DNA of 64,000 nt from Halomonas halophila (GTDB lineage Bacteria > Pseudomonadota > Gammaproteobacteria > Pseudomonadales > Halomonadaceae), in assembly GCF_030406665.1 (NCBI RefSeq), contig NZ_CP129121.1:2480001-2544000 (forward strand), in the 5' to 3' direction. The notes beneath the pieces were generated by a model. The model was not told the origin of the DNA. It worked only from the letters and a program-made list of their open reading frames with translations, and searched no databases. The position numbers were made by a program, and so were the translations under genes. Position 1 is the stretch's first letter. Each line of letters begins with the position of its first letter. This document shows positions 56,181 through 64,000 of this stretch, piece by piece.

Positions 56181-56719
56181 GAATCGCCTCCTTTCCAGTC
56201 GATGACGCAGCCCGCCACCACCTCGATCACGCGATTCGACGCCGCGGCCAGATCGCGATGCAGGGCCTGCAGGAAGGCCAGATAGCGCCACACCAGGGCG
56301 TCGCGGGGCGGCAGTTCCTCGTTGAGATCGTTGGAGACCACCACCAGGGCGAGGTCGCGGCGGCGGGCCTCGTCGAGCCCGGCCGCCAGCATCGCCCGGC
56401 CCTCGGCCTGCGAGAGCCCGGCCTCGAACATCACCCGGCTGGCCCACAGGGTCAGGCAGTCGAGCAGCACCGTGCTGCCCGGGGGCATCGCGGCGAGCGC
56501 CTCGGCGAAGGCCAGCGGCGGCTCCAGGGTCAGCCAGCCGTCGCCGCGCTCGCGACGGTGGCGAGCGATGCGGGCGGCCATCTCGTCGTCGCCGGCCCGA
56601 GCGGTGGCGGTGGCGAGATAGAAGCGCGCGCCGCCGCGGGCCGACTGCCACTCGTCGACCAGCGCCTCGGCCAAGCCGCTCTTGCCGGAGCGGGCCCCGC
56701 CGGAGACGAAGGCGATCAT
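56177..56719 (-). CDS. cobU: Adenosylcobinamide kinase / adenosylcobinamide-phosphate guanylyltransferase
   Basis: Bifunctional CobU (CobP) enzyme activating adenosylcobinamide to its GDP derivative. It has 180 residues from ATG 56719, which overlaps the cobD stop (ATGA); ATG 56731 is an alternative. Walker A is SGGARSGKS (about 6-14), the guanylation His is about 54 in DDEMAARIARHRRER, and VVVSNDLNEELPPRD is the third motif. In the late-pathway operon it lies between cobD and cobS. Confidence 0.94.
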   Translation of the reverse strand: MIAFVSGGARSGKSGLAEALVDEWQSARGGARFYLATATARAGDDEMAARIARHRRERGDGWLTLEPPLAFAEALAAMPPGSTVLLDCLTLWASRVMFEAGLSQAEGRAMLAAGLDEARRRDLALVVVSNDLNEELPPRDALVWRYLAFLQALHRDLAAASNRVIEVVAGCVIDWKGGDS

Positions 56720-57846
56720 GGGCGCCGCCATGCCGCCAGGGCCTCGAGCAGCCGGGCATTGTCGTCGCCGCCGCGCAGCGCCAGGCGCAGCCAGGCGCCG
56801 TCGAGACCGGGGAAGCCGTGGGTATGGCGGGCCAGGAGGCCGCGCTCGAGCAGGAAGGCGAACAGCGCCCCCGCTTCCTCGGCGTCCTCTCCGCCGCGCA
56901 GCAGCAGGAAGTTGGCGTGGGTCCGGGGCACCGTGTAGCCCAGCGCGCGCACGCGCTCGGGAAGGTCGCGCTCGGTGGCGAGCCAGGCCCGGGTACGGGC
57001 CAGATAGTCACGGTCGGCGAGCAGCGACGCCGCCAGCCCCAGGGCCAGGGCGTTGACGCTCCACGGCATCTGCAAATCGGCCAGCCGCGCGACCGCCTCG
57101 GGGGCACCGAGCAGGTAGCCTAGCCTGAGCCCCGGCACGTCGAACAGCTTGGTCAGCGAGCGCAGCAGCAGCAGGTTCGGTGAACGCTCGAGCAGCGGCG
57201 TCAGCCGTTCTTCATGCTCGGTGAAGTCGACGAAGGCCTCGTCCACCACCAGGGTGGTACCGGTCTGGTCGGCCCTCGCCAGCAGCCGCTCGACGTCGGC
57301 GCGGGGCACCAGGGTGCCGCTGGGGTTGTTGGGCCGGCACAGGAAGGCGATCTCGACACCGGCCAGGGCGGCCTCGGCGGCGTCGAGGTCGAGCCGGAAC
57401 TCGGGCATCGCCAGGCCCAGCCGCTCGACCTCGAGGCCATGCCGAGCGCAGGCCAGGGCGTACTCGCAGAAGGTCGGCTCGATCACCAGCGCCCGGCCAC
57501 CGGCATGCCGCGCGGCGGCGAGATGGATCGCCTCGATGCCGCCGTTGGTGACCAGCACCCGCGCCGGCGCCACGCCGTCGTTGGCGGCGATGGCCCGGCG
57601 CGCCCGATCGTCGTCCGGGTCCGGATAGCGGGCCAGCGACGCGGCACCGCCCAGCGGCTCACTCATCCAATCGCTCAGCCAGTCGCCGAGCCAGGGCGGC
57701 GGTCCAAGAGGGTTGAGGTTGGCGCTGAAATCGATCACCGGGTGGTCGGCCGGCAGGCCATGGCGCGCCAGCAGCGGCGCGATGCGCCCGCCGTGGGCGG
57801 GCCAGCCCGGTGTGCTGTTCGCATCCGGTCCTGCGTGTGCCGTCAT
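56716..57846 (-). CDS. cobD: L-threonine-O-3-phosphate decarboxylase-type aminotransferase
   Basis: PLP-dependent fold-type I enzyme that makes (R)-1-amino-2-propanol phosphate for the nucleotide loop (Salmonella CobD, P. denitrificans CobC). The 376 residues contain IDFSANLNPLGPP, NGGIEAIHLAAA, CRPNNPSGTLVP, VVDEAFVDFT and LRSLTKLFDVPGLRLGY with the PLP lysine. ATG 57846 overlaps the cbiB stop (ATGA), and its own stop overlaps cobU in the same way. Confidence 0.94.
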   Translation of the reverse strand: MTAHAGPDANSTPGWPAHGGRIAPLLARHGLPADHPVIDFSANLNPLGPPPWLGDWLSDWMSEPLGGAASLARYPDPDDDRARRAIAANDGVAPARVLVTNGGIEAIHLAAARHAGGRALVIEPTFCEYALACARHGLEVERLGLAMPEFRLDLDAAEAALAGVEIAFLCRPNNPSGTLVPRADVERLLARADQTGTTLVVDEAFVDFTEHEERLTPLLERSPNLLLLRSLTKLFDVPGLRLGYLLGAPEAVARLADLQMPWSVNALALGLAASLLADRDYLARTRAWLATERDLPERVRALGYTVPRTHANFLLLRGGEDAEEAGALFAFLLERGLLARHTHGFPGLDGAWLRLALRGGDDNARLLEALAAWRRP

Positions 57847-58823
57847 GCCAGCCACTCCCGCAGCAGCACCAGCGACGCCAGCAGCGCCAGCACGCCGATC
57901 CAGCCGCCGTGCATATGATGGATGGCGCGCTCGATATGGGACACGCTCAGCGGCTCCAGCGCGCGGCCGAGGACGGCGCGATGCGAGGGGCGACCGTCGT
58001 AGTGGTTGAGCCCGCCGAGCTGCACGCCCAGCAGGTGCGCCACCATGGCCTCGGGCCAGCCGGCGTTGGGGCTCGGGTGCCGCGGCGCCTCGCGGCGGGT
58101 GGCGGCCATGGCCCCCTGCGTGCGGCCGCCGACGACGAGCCGAGCGGCCAGCCACATGGCCAGAGCCGTGAGCCGCGCCGGCACCCAGTTGACGGCGTCG
58201 TCCAGGCGCGCCGAGGCGCGGCCGAAGTCTTCATAGCGCGGGCTACGATAGCCGACCATGGAGTCCAGCGTGTTGACCGCCTTGTAGGCCAGCGCCAGCG
58301 GCGCCCCGCCGATCAGCGCCCAGCACAGCGGGGCGGTGATGCCGTCCACGGTGTTCTCGGCCACGGTCTCCACCGCGCCGCGGGAAAGCCCCGCCTCGTC
58401 CAGCGTGTCGGTATCGCGGCCGACGATCCCCCCCAGCGCGCGGCGGGCCGCCGGCAGATCGCCCTGCCTGAGCGGCTCGGCCACCGCCCGGGCCGCCTGG
58501 GCGAGACCGCGGGTGGCAAAGGCCGTGGCCAGCATGACGAGCTCGGCGGCGAGCGACAGCGCCGGCGACAGCCAGGCCAGCATCGTCAGCAGGCCCCAGG
58601 CCAGCGCCCAGGTGCCGGCGGGCACCGCCACCGCCAGCCACAGGCCGCGCCGACGGCGTGCCTCGGCGCGGCCGTGGTTCCAGGCGCGCTCGAGCCTGGC
58701 GATCGCCCGACCGATGCCGACCACCGGATGCGGCAGCCAGGCCGGGTCACCCAGCGCGAGGTCGATGGCCAGCGCAACACCGACCAGCGCCAGCAGTTCC
58801 CAGGACAGCGGGTCCAGCGTCAT
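57843..58823 (-). CDS. cbiB: Adenosylcobinamide-phosphate synthase
   Basis: Membrane enzyme (CbiB, P. denitrificans CobD) attaching the aminopropanol linker to adenosylcobyric acid. It has 326 residues with multiple hydrophobic helices. Conserved blocks are DPAWLPHPVVGIGRAI, LARAxxI-like IVGRDTDTLDEAGLSRGAVETVAEN and NTLDSMVGYRSPRYEDFG. ATG 58823 overlaps the cobT stop (ATGA). Confidence 0.95.
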   Translation of the reverse strand: MTLDPLSWELLALVGVALAIDLALGDPAWLPHPVVGIGRAIARLERAWNHGRAEARRRRGLWLAVAVPAGTWALAWGLLTMLAWLSPALSLAAELVMLATAFATRGLAQAARAVAEPLRQGDLPAARRALGGIVGRDTDTLDEAGLSRGAVETVAENTVDGITAPLCWALIGGAPLALAYKAVNTLDSMVGYRSPRYEDFGRASARLDDAVNWVPARLTALAMWLAARLVVGGRTQGAMAATRREAPRHPSPNAGWPEAMVAHLLGVQLGGLNHYDGRPSHRAVLGRALEPLSVSHIERAIHHMHGGWIGVLALLASLVLLREWLA

Positions 58824-59884
58824 GCTCGAGGCTCCTCGTGCTCGCTGCGGTCGTCGACGCCGGCGGCGTCGAAGGTGGCCATCTCGGCGAGCATCGCCGT
58901 GGCCGCCTCGAGCAGCGGGAAGGCCAGGGCCGCGCCGCTGCCCTCGCCCAGGCGCAGCTCCATGGCCAGCAGCGGGTCGGCGTCGAGCGCCGCCAGGGCA
59001 TGGGCGTGGCCGGGCTCATGGGAGCGATGGCCGAAGATCAGGTAGGGACGCAGCGCCGGGTCGAGCCGGCAGGCGGTCAGCGCGGCCACGGTGGCGATGA
59101 AGCCGTCGACCAGCACCGGCAGGCGCCGTGCCGCCGCTTCCAGGCAGGCCCCGACCATGGCGGCGATCTCGAGCCCGCCGAGCTTCGCCAGCACGTCCAG
59201 CGGGTCCGCGGGATCGGCCGCGCGGGCGGAAAGCGCCGCCTCGATCACCGCGCGCTTGTGGGCCAGCGCCTCGCCGGCCACGCCGGTGCCCGGGCCGACC
59301 AGCTCGGCGACGGGCACGCCGGTCAGCGCCGCCAGCATGGCGCTGCTGGCAGTGGTGTTGGCGATGCCCATCTCGCCGGCGATCAAACAGCGGCAGCCCG
59401 CCGCCGCGGCCCGCTCGGCGGCGCGACGACCGACAGCGATGGCGGCCAGCGCCTCGTCGCGGCTCATGGCGTCCTCGCGGGCCAGGTTGCCGGTGCCGGG
59501 GCGGATGCGTTCATGGACGACGCCCTCGGCGGGCAGCGCATTGGCCACGCCCACGTCGACCACCTCCAGCCGGGCATCGATGCGGCGGGCGAAGGCGTTG
59601 ATGGCCGCGCCGCCGGCGACGAAGTTGGCCACCATCTGGGCCGTCACCGCCTGGGGAAAGGCCGAGACGCCCTCCGCCGCCACGCCGTGGTCGGCGGCGA
59701 ACACCACCACCGCGGGCGGGCCGACCCGCGGGAAATCCTCGCCGGTGATCGCAGCCAGGCTCACCGCCAGGGACTCCAGGCGGCCGAGGCTGCCCGGTGG
59801 CTTGGTCAGGGTGTCGAGATAGCGGGCCACGCGCCCGGCACAGGCGGTATCGGGCGCGGGAATGGGCGGCATGGCATCGGTCAC
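58820..59884 (-). CDS. cobT: Nicotinate-nucleotide--dimethylbenzimidazole phosphoribosyltransferase
   Basis: Forms alpha-ribazole-5'-phosphate from dimethylbenzimidazole and nicotinate mononucleotide. The 354 residues are the normal length for Salmonella-type CobT. TKPPGSLGRLESLAV, VFAADHGVAAEGVSAFP, GEMGIANTT and the catalytic Glu in ELRLGEGSGAALA are seen. The start is GTG 59884 with GGAG upstream; ATG 59872 is possible. It is the first gene of the late-pathway operon; no riboswitch is visible in 59885-60087. Confidence 0.95.
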   Translation of the reverse strand: MTDAMPPIPAPDTACAGRVARYLDTLTKPPGSLGRLESLAVSLAAITGEDFPRVGPPAVVVFAADHGVAAEGVSAFPQAVTAQMVANFVAGGAAINAFARRIDARLEVVDVGVANALPAEGVVHERIRPGTGNLAREDAMSRDEALAAIAVGRRAAERAAAAGCRCLIAGEMGIANTTASSAMLAALTGVPVAELVGPGTGVAGEALAHKRAVIEAALSARAADPADPLDVLAKLGGLEIAAMVGACLEAAARRLPVLVDGFIATVAALTACRLDPALRPYLIFGHRSHEPGHAHALAALDADPLLAMELRLGEGSGAALAFPLLEAATAMLAEMATFDAAGVDDRSEHEEPRA

Positions 59885-60087
59885 TGGGCGTCTCCGGGCG
59901 TCCTTGGCGAGGCGGGCATTCTACCAGAGGCAGACCTGACTCCGCGGGCCTAAGCTGATCAAGGCCAGACCGTGACAGCGAGCGTGCCCGACACGCCCTC
60001 ATCACGCGCCTTCATAACAACAGCTCACGACATCAGCCCGGCCGACGACGCCTGCGCCGCCCGCCGGGCGCTTCAGGAGTCAGCGCC

Positions 60088-61413
60088 ATGACCAGGAAGC
60101 TTCCCCGCACCCGCGGCCTGCATGAGCTCTACGCCGAAGACCCGCAACGGGCCGACCGGCTGCTCTGGGATCGCGACGTCGACCCCGTCACCCGACGCGG
60201 TTTTCTCAAGCGCTCCAGCCTGCTGGCGATGGCCGCCGCGGTGGGCGCCCAGATCCCCTTCGCCGATCGCATGCCCGGCGGGCTGATTCCCGCCGCCCTG
60301 GCCCAGAGCGACGAGCCCTTCACGCTGCAGGGCAAGGAGGGCCTGACGGTGCTCAACGATCGGCCGATCAACGCCGAGACGCCGGCCCACCTGCTCGACG
60401 ACGACATCACCCCCGCCGAGCGCATGTTCGTGCGCAACAACGGCATTCCGCCGGCGATGGATGCCATCGACGTCGCCGCCTGGCGGCTGGAGGTCGCCGG
60501 GGAATCCTGCGTGACGCCCATGACCTTCTCCATCACCGAGCTCAAGGAGCGCTTCGCGCATCACACCTACCAGCTGCAGGTGGAATGCGGTGGCAACGGC
60601 CGCAGCGAATATGTGCCCGCGGCCAGCGGCAACCAGTGGACCACCGGCGCGGTGGCCTGCCCACGCTTCACCGGCGTGCGGCTGCGCGACGTGCTGGAGG
60701 CCTGCGGCATCGCCGACGACGCCGTCTATGTCGGCTACTACGGCGCCGACGCCCATGCCAGCGGCGATCCGAATCGCGATCCCATCTCCCGCGGGGTGCC
60801 GATGGAGAAGGCGCTGGAGGACGAGTCGCTGATCGCCTGGGCGATGAACGATGCCGACATCCCCTACCTGAACGGGCATCCGCTGCGCCTGGTATGCGGC
60901 GGCTGGCCCGGCTCGGTGTCGGGCAAGTGGCTCGAGCGCATCGTGATCCGCAACCGCAAGCACGACGGCACCAAGATGGGGGCGCCCTCCTACAGCGTGC
61001 CCAAGCACCCGGTCGCGCCCGGCACCGACGTGCCGCTGGAGGACTTCGAGACCATCCAGTCAATGCCGGTGAAGTCGCTGGTGACCTTTCCGAAGTCCGG
61101 CATCACCCACGCGCTGGGCGAGCCGCTGACGGTACGCGGCCACGCCTGGGCCGGCGACCTGGCGGTCGAGGCGGTCCACGTCTCGATCGACTTCGGCGCC
61201 ACCTGGCAGCCGGCCGAGCTCAGCGCCGCGCCCAACCGCCTGGCCTGGCAGCGCTGGACCAGCGCCCTGGACTTCCCCGAGCCCGGCTACTACGAGGTCT
61301 GGGCCAAGGCCACCGACAGCCAGGGACGCGCGCAGCCCATGGTCGTGCCGGGCTGGAATCCCAAGGGCTATCTCAACAACGCCTGCCACCGCATCGCCGT
61401 TCAGGTGGCCTAG
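60088..61413 (+). CDS. sorA: Sulfite dehydrogenase molybdopterin subunit (SorA-like)
   Basis: Periplasmic molybdenum-cofactor enzyme of the sulfite oxidase family, oxidising sulfite to sulfate. The 441-residue precursor has a Tat signal (RRGFLK at 36-41, then a hydrophobic stretch). The Mo-coordinating Cys is about 167 in LQVECGGNGRS; VCGGWPGSVSGKWLERI and a C-terminal Mo-co dimer domain with GHAWAGDLAVEAVHVS follow. AGGAG precedes ATG 60088. The cytochrome c subunit gene follows 9 bases later. Some relatives oxidise other substrates, but SorA fits best. Confidence 0.88.
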   Translation: MTRKLPRTRGLHELYAEDPQRADRLLWDRDVDPVTRRGFLKRSSLLAMAAAVGAQIPFADRMPGGLIPAALAQSDEPFTLQGKEGLTVLNDRPINAETPAHLLDDDITPAERMFVRNNGIPPAMDAIDVAAWRLEVAGESCVTPMTFSITELKERFAHHTYQLQVECGGNGRSEYVPAASGNQWTTGAVACPRFTGVRLRDVLEACGIADDAVYVGYYGADAHASGDPNRDPISRGVPMEKALEDESLIAWAMNDADIPYLNGHPLRLVCGGWPGSVSGKWLERIVIRNRKHDGTKMGAPSYSVPKHPVAPGTDVPLEDFETIQSMPVKSLVTFPKSGITHALGEPLTVRGHAWAGDLAVEAVHVSIDFGATWQPAELSAAPNRLAWQRWTSALDFPEPGYYEVWAKATDSQGRAQPMVVPGWNPKGYLNNACHRIAVQVA

Positions 61414-61422
61414 GGGGATGCC

Positions 61423-61854
61423 ATGACACGCACGAACTCCCGTCGGCATCCGGCGCTGGCCGCGGCGCTGCTGCTGTCCATCGGGGTCTTCTTTCAGGGA
61501 GGCTCTTTTCAAGGGGCTTGGGCCCAGGACGACGCACCGGCCACCGATCCGGACAGCGGCCTGGTCCAGGCCGAGGGCTGGCAGGTGGTCAAGGCCAACT
61601 GCACGGTGTGCCACTCCGCCAGGCTGATCACCCAGAACAGTGGCTCGCGCAACCACTGGGAGCACCTGATCCGCTGGATGCAGGACACCCAGGGACTGTG
61701 GCCATTCCAGCCCGAGATGGAGGCCACCATCCTCGACTATCTGGCCGAGCACTACGGCCCCAAGGAAGACGCCCGACGCGCGCCGCTGCCGCGCCAGCTG
61801 ATGCCGGACAATCCCTACTCACGCCCAGCGGAGATCGGATCGGCTTCCGGCTAG
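61423..61854 (+). CDS. sorB: SorB-like cytochrome c subunit
   Basis: Periplasmic monoheme cytochrome c that takes electrons from SorA. The 143-residue precursor has a signal peptide ending near GAWAQ. The heme site is CTVCH (60-64). A Met ligand is likely in HLIRWMQDTQG or later. GATGCC and a weak SD precede the ATG; the stop is followed by only 67 bases before the radical SAM gene. Confidence 0.88.
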   Translation: MTRTNSRRHPALAAALLLSIGVFFQGGSFQGAWAQDDAPATDPDSGLVQAEGWQVVKANCTVCHSARLITQNSGSRNHWEHLIRWMQDTQGLWPFQPEMEATILDYLAEHYGPKEDARRAPLPRQLMPDNPYSRPAEIGSASG

Positions 61855-61863
61855 GACAGCGGG

Positions 61864-61906
61864 CTGAACGACGTCGCCATCGCCGCTATACTGTATATAT
61901 AGACAG
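61864..61906 (+). promoter_or_regulatory. Promoter with LexA (SOS) box
   Basis: CTGAAC (61864-61869), 17-bp spacer and TATACT (61887-61892). CTGTATATATAGACAG (61891-61906) matches the gammaproteobacterial LexA consensus CTGTATATATATACAG at 15 of 16 bases and covers the expected start point. It predicts DNA-damage induction of the next gene. Confidence 0.85.
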
Positions 61907-61921
61907 AAAAAGGAAGCCCGC

Positions 61922-62992
61922 ATGGCGACGTCACCCTCGAACGCCGTGGCCCGCAAGGGCCGCGGCGCCACCTTCGATCCCGACAACCGCTTCGCCCCCA
62001 TGCGGGTGGAGGCGGTGGACGACGGCTGGTGGCAGGAGGCCGTGCCCGAGCGGCTGGCCACCCGGGTCACCGAGGAGCAGGCCCGCAGCGCGCTGGCCTG
62101 GAACCGCTCGCCGGACCTGCCCTTCGACCGTTCGCTGAATCCCTACCGCGGCTGCGAGCACGGCTGCATCTACTGCTATGCGCGCCCCAGCCACGCCTAC
62201 TGGGATCTCTCCCCGGGGCTCGACTTCGAGACCCGGCTGATCGCCCGCCAGGGCCTGGTCGAACGCCTGGAGGAGGAGTTGGCCCGCCCCGGCTACGAAT
62301 GCCGCCCGATCAACCTGGCCGGCAACACCGATGCCTACCAGCCCCTCGAGGCCGAACGCGGCACCACCCGTCGGCTGCTGGCCTTCCTGCTCGACTGCCG
62401 CCATCCCGTCACCCTGGTGACCAAGGGCGCGCTGGTGCTGCGCGATCGCGACCTGCTCGCCGAACTGGCCAAGCGGCGGTTGGTACGGGTGCTGGTCAGC
62501 CTGACCAGCCTGGACGCCGACCTGAAGCGCACCCTGGAGCCCCGCACCGCCGCCCCGGCGACGCGCCTGAAGATGATCGAGCGGCTTACCGACGCCGGGG
62601 TGCCGACGGGCGTGCTGGTCTCGCCGGTGATTCCGGGGCTGACCGATCACGAACTGGAGCGACTGCTGGACGCCGCCAGAGCAGCCGGCGCCATGGAGGC
62701 GCGCTGGATGCTGCTGCGCCTGCCCAGGGAGGTAGCACCGCTGTTCGAGGACTGGCTGGCCCAGCACTATCCCGATCGGGCCGCCAAGGTGATGAGCCTG
62801 ATCCGCCAGTGCCGCGGCGGCCAGGACTACGACGCCCGCTTCGGCCATCGCATGCGCGGCCAGGGGGTATTCGCCGACCTTCTCGATCAGCGCTTTCGCC
62901 AAGCTTACCGGCGGCTCGATTTCCCCGGCCTGCCGGCGCTGGATACCGATGCCTTCCGACCGCCGCGCCGCCAGGGCGACCTGTTCGACTAG
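61922..62992 (+). CDS. PA0069-family radical SAM protein (SplB-like), SOS-controlled
   Basis: A 356-residue radical SAM enzyme of the group represented by Pseudomonas PA0069 and related to spore photoproduct lyase. The [4Fe-4S] cysteines are C78, C82 and C85 in CEHGCIYCYARP. INLAGNTDAYQPLEAERG and LVTKGALVLRDRDLLAEL follow, with VSPVIPGLTDHELERLL later. AAAGGA precedes the ATG. A near-perfect LexA box lies 15 bases upstream of the start, giving a very short leader. A DNA repair or nucleic-acid lesion role is inferred; the reaction is not known. It shares its TAG with the convergent LysR gene in a CTAG overlap. Confidence 0.9.
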   Translation: MATSPSNAVARKGRGATFDPDNRFAPMRVEAVDDGWWQEAVPERLATRVTEEQARSALAWNRSPDLPFDRSLNPYRGCEHGCIYCYARPSHAYWDLSPGLDFETRLIARQGLVERLEEELARPGYECRPINLAGNTDAYQPLEAERGTTRRLLAFLLDCRHPVTLVTKGALVLRDRDLLAELAKRRLVRVLVSLTSLDADLKRTLEPRTAAPATRLKMIERLTDAGVPTGVLVSPVIPGLTDHELERLLDAARAAGAMEARWMLLRLPREVAPLFEDWLAQHYPDRAAKVMSLIRQCRGGQDYDARFGHRMRGQGVFADLLDQRFRQAYRRLDFPGLPALDTDAFRPPRRQGDLFD

Positions 62993-63945
62993 GCCCACCC
63001 CTCGGCTTTTTGACTAGGCCGCCCCTCGCCTTCGATCTGTCTATTCAGCTCTTCAAGGTAGCTCTCCAGCACCAGATTGGGCGGCGAGCCCTTGCGGGTG
63101 ATGGCGCTGTAGCGGGTCAGGTACTGCCGGCTCGCCGGATTCAGGGCTCGCATCCGGCCGTCACGCACCCAGCGCTCGGCATAGTGGGTCGGCAGATAGC
63201 CGACATAGCGGCCGGAAAGGATCAGGAAGGCGATACCCTCCCGGTCGGTGGCCGAAGCCGAGGCGCGCAGGGATTCATGGAGCGCCTTGATCTCCGGCGC
63301 CTGGGCATAGGCGGGCAGCACCGCATCGCACTCCGCCAGCTGGTGCTCCATCACGTCGGCGACATCGAACAGCGGATGGCCCTCGGCGCAGTAGAGCCGT
63401 GAGGCCTCCTCGTAGAGCGAGCGATACTCGAGCCCCGGCAGGGTCTTCAAGGCCGGCACCACGCCGGTATGCAGGCGACCGTCCAGCACTGCCAGCTCGA
63501 TGTCGTTGGGCGGGATCATGCGGATATTGATGCGCACCTCGTCGCCGCGCGTCTTGAGGGCGCTGAGCGCGTGGGTGATATGCATCTCGGGCATGGTCAC
63601 CAGGTTGTCGGTGATGCCGATGTTGAGCTCGCCCTTGAGCCGGGCATGCAGGCCATTGACCCGGGTGCGAAATCCTTCCACCGCAGCCTGCAGCTGCAGG
63701 GTGGCCTCATAGACCTCGCTGCCCTCGTCGGTCAGGGCGAAGCCGCTTCGCCCCCGCTGGCACAGGCGCAGCCCGAGCCGCGTCTCGAGATCGTTCATCG
63801 CCATGCTGATCGCCGCGCGGCTGATGTTCAGCTCCACCTCGGCGGCGGAGAAGCCGCCGCATTCGACGACCTTGCGATAGATCCGCAGCAGGCGAAGATC
63901 GGCATCGCTGGGCTGCCCCGTGAAGGCCGGCTTGTGCTGCGACAT
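62989..63945 (-). CDS. LysR-family transcriptional regulator
   Basis: A 318-residue LysR-type regulator. The N-terminal winged helix-turn-helix (about 15-75) contains GGFSAAEVELNISRAAISMAMNDLETRLGLRLCQRG, and the C-terminal effector domain (about 100-300) has ELNIGITDNLVTMPEMHI. ATG 63945 is preceded by GGGAA; an in-frame ATG further upstream (63999) is less likely. The target is not evident. It is convergent with the radical SAM gene, overlapping by 4 bases. The last 55 bases to the right edge hold no gene. Confidence 0.88.
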   Translation of the reverse strand: MSQHKPAFTGQPSDADLRLLRIYRKVVECGGFSAAEVELNISRAAISMAMNDLETRLGLRLCQRGRSGFALTDEGSEVYEATLQLQAAVEGFRTRVNGLHARLKGELNIGITDNLVTMPEMHITHALSALKTRGDEVRINIRMIPPNDIELAVLDGRLHTGVVPALKTLPGLEYRSLYEEASRLYCAEGHPLFDVADVMEHQLAECDAVLPAYAQAPEIKALHESLRASASATDREGIAFLILSGRYVGYLPTHYAERWVRDGRMRALNPASRQYLTRYSAITRKGSPPNLVLESYLEELNRQIEGEGRPSQKAEGWA

Positions 63946-64000
63946 GGCGGTATTCCCGTGTTCATGGCGGAGACATCGAGCATAGCGCCGCCCGACCACA

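Noticed and set aside
59885..60087. Third cobalamin riboswitch upstream of cobT
   Set aside because: None of the conserved blocks (GCTGCCCCCGCAACGG, GGAGACCGGCC) is present in this gap.

Overview
The window looks like chromosome of a high-GC, halophilic gammaproteobacterium of the Halomonas/Chromohalobacter type. The grounds are very GC-rich, acidic-protein coding sequence, a choline-to-glycine-betaine osmoprotectant locus (choX/betIBA), and a cobalamin, SorAB and azurin content usual for such organisms. This is inference from gene content. No ribosomal or other formal taxonomic marker is present.

Layout. 1-4.2 kb: the 5' part of an M18 aminopeptidase (apeB), the tail-specific protease prc, a minus-strand array of three identical tRNA-Asn genes with its own promoter, and tRNA-Met. 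4.3-9.5 kb: choline uptake (choX) divergent from betI-betB-betA across a BetI palindrome. 9.8-12.3 kb: fadE behind a PsrA-type site. 12.4-19.7 kb: an SLC13-type permease, a class III aminotransferase plus carboxymuconolactone-decarboxylase-like gene divergent from an RpiR-family regulator (two inverted-repeat operators lie between), quinone oxidoreductase, azurin and an unknown protein. 19.8-24.9 kb: a ugpBAECQ glycerol-3-phosphate operon behind a Pho box.

24.9-59.9 kb is mostly an aerobic cobalamin island. One riboswitch-controlled minus-strand run (45.7 to 33.6 kb) encodes a short leader ORF, a fused ChlI-ChlD-type chelatase subunit, cobB, cobW, cobN, cobG, cobH, cobI, a 30-residue micro-ORF and cobJ. 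cobK then lies on the opposite strand, nested between cobJ and cobL. The minus strand resumes with cobL, cobE, cobM, cobF, cobO and bluB, and, after three plus-strand passenger genes, cobQ. A plus-strand FecCD-type ABC operon behind a Zur-like box sits on the other side of the riboswitch. Next come a second riboswitch with btuB-btuF-btuC-btuD, and a separate late-pathway operon (cobT, cbiB, cobD, cobU, cobS, cobC and a shortened CobU-like gene). Together these cover nearly the whole route from precorrin-2 to adenosylcobalamin plus B12 uptake. cobA/cysG and a separate CobS/CobT chelatase pair are not in the window.

59.9-64 kb: a SorAB-type sulfite dehydrogenase, a PA0069-like radical SAM gene directly behind a near-consensus LexA box, and a LysR regulator.

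Five copies of dispersed palindromic extragenic elements are scattered between genes. They form two sequence types. One copy of each type carries the same 83-bp module at its apex, which is the most unusual structural feature seen. Most cob genes are joined by 4-base ATGA stop/start overlaps.
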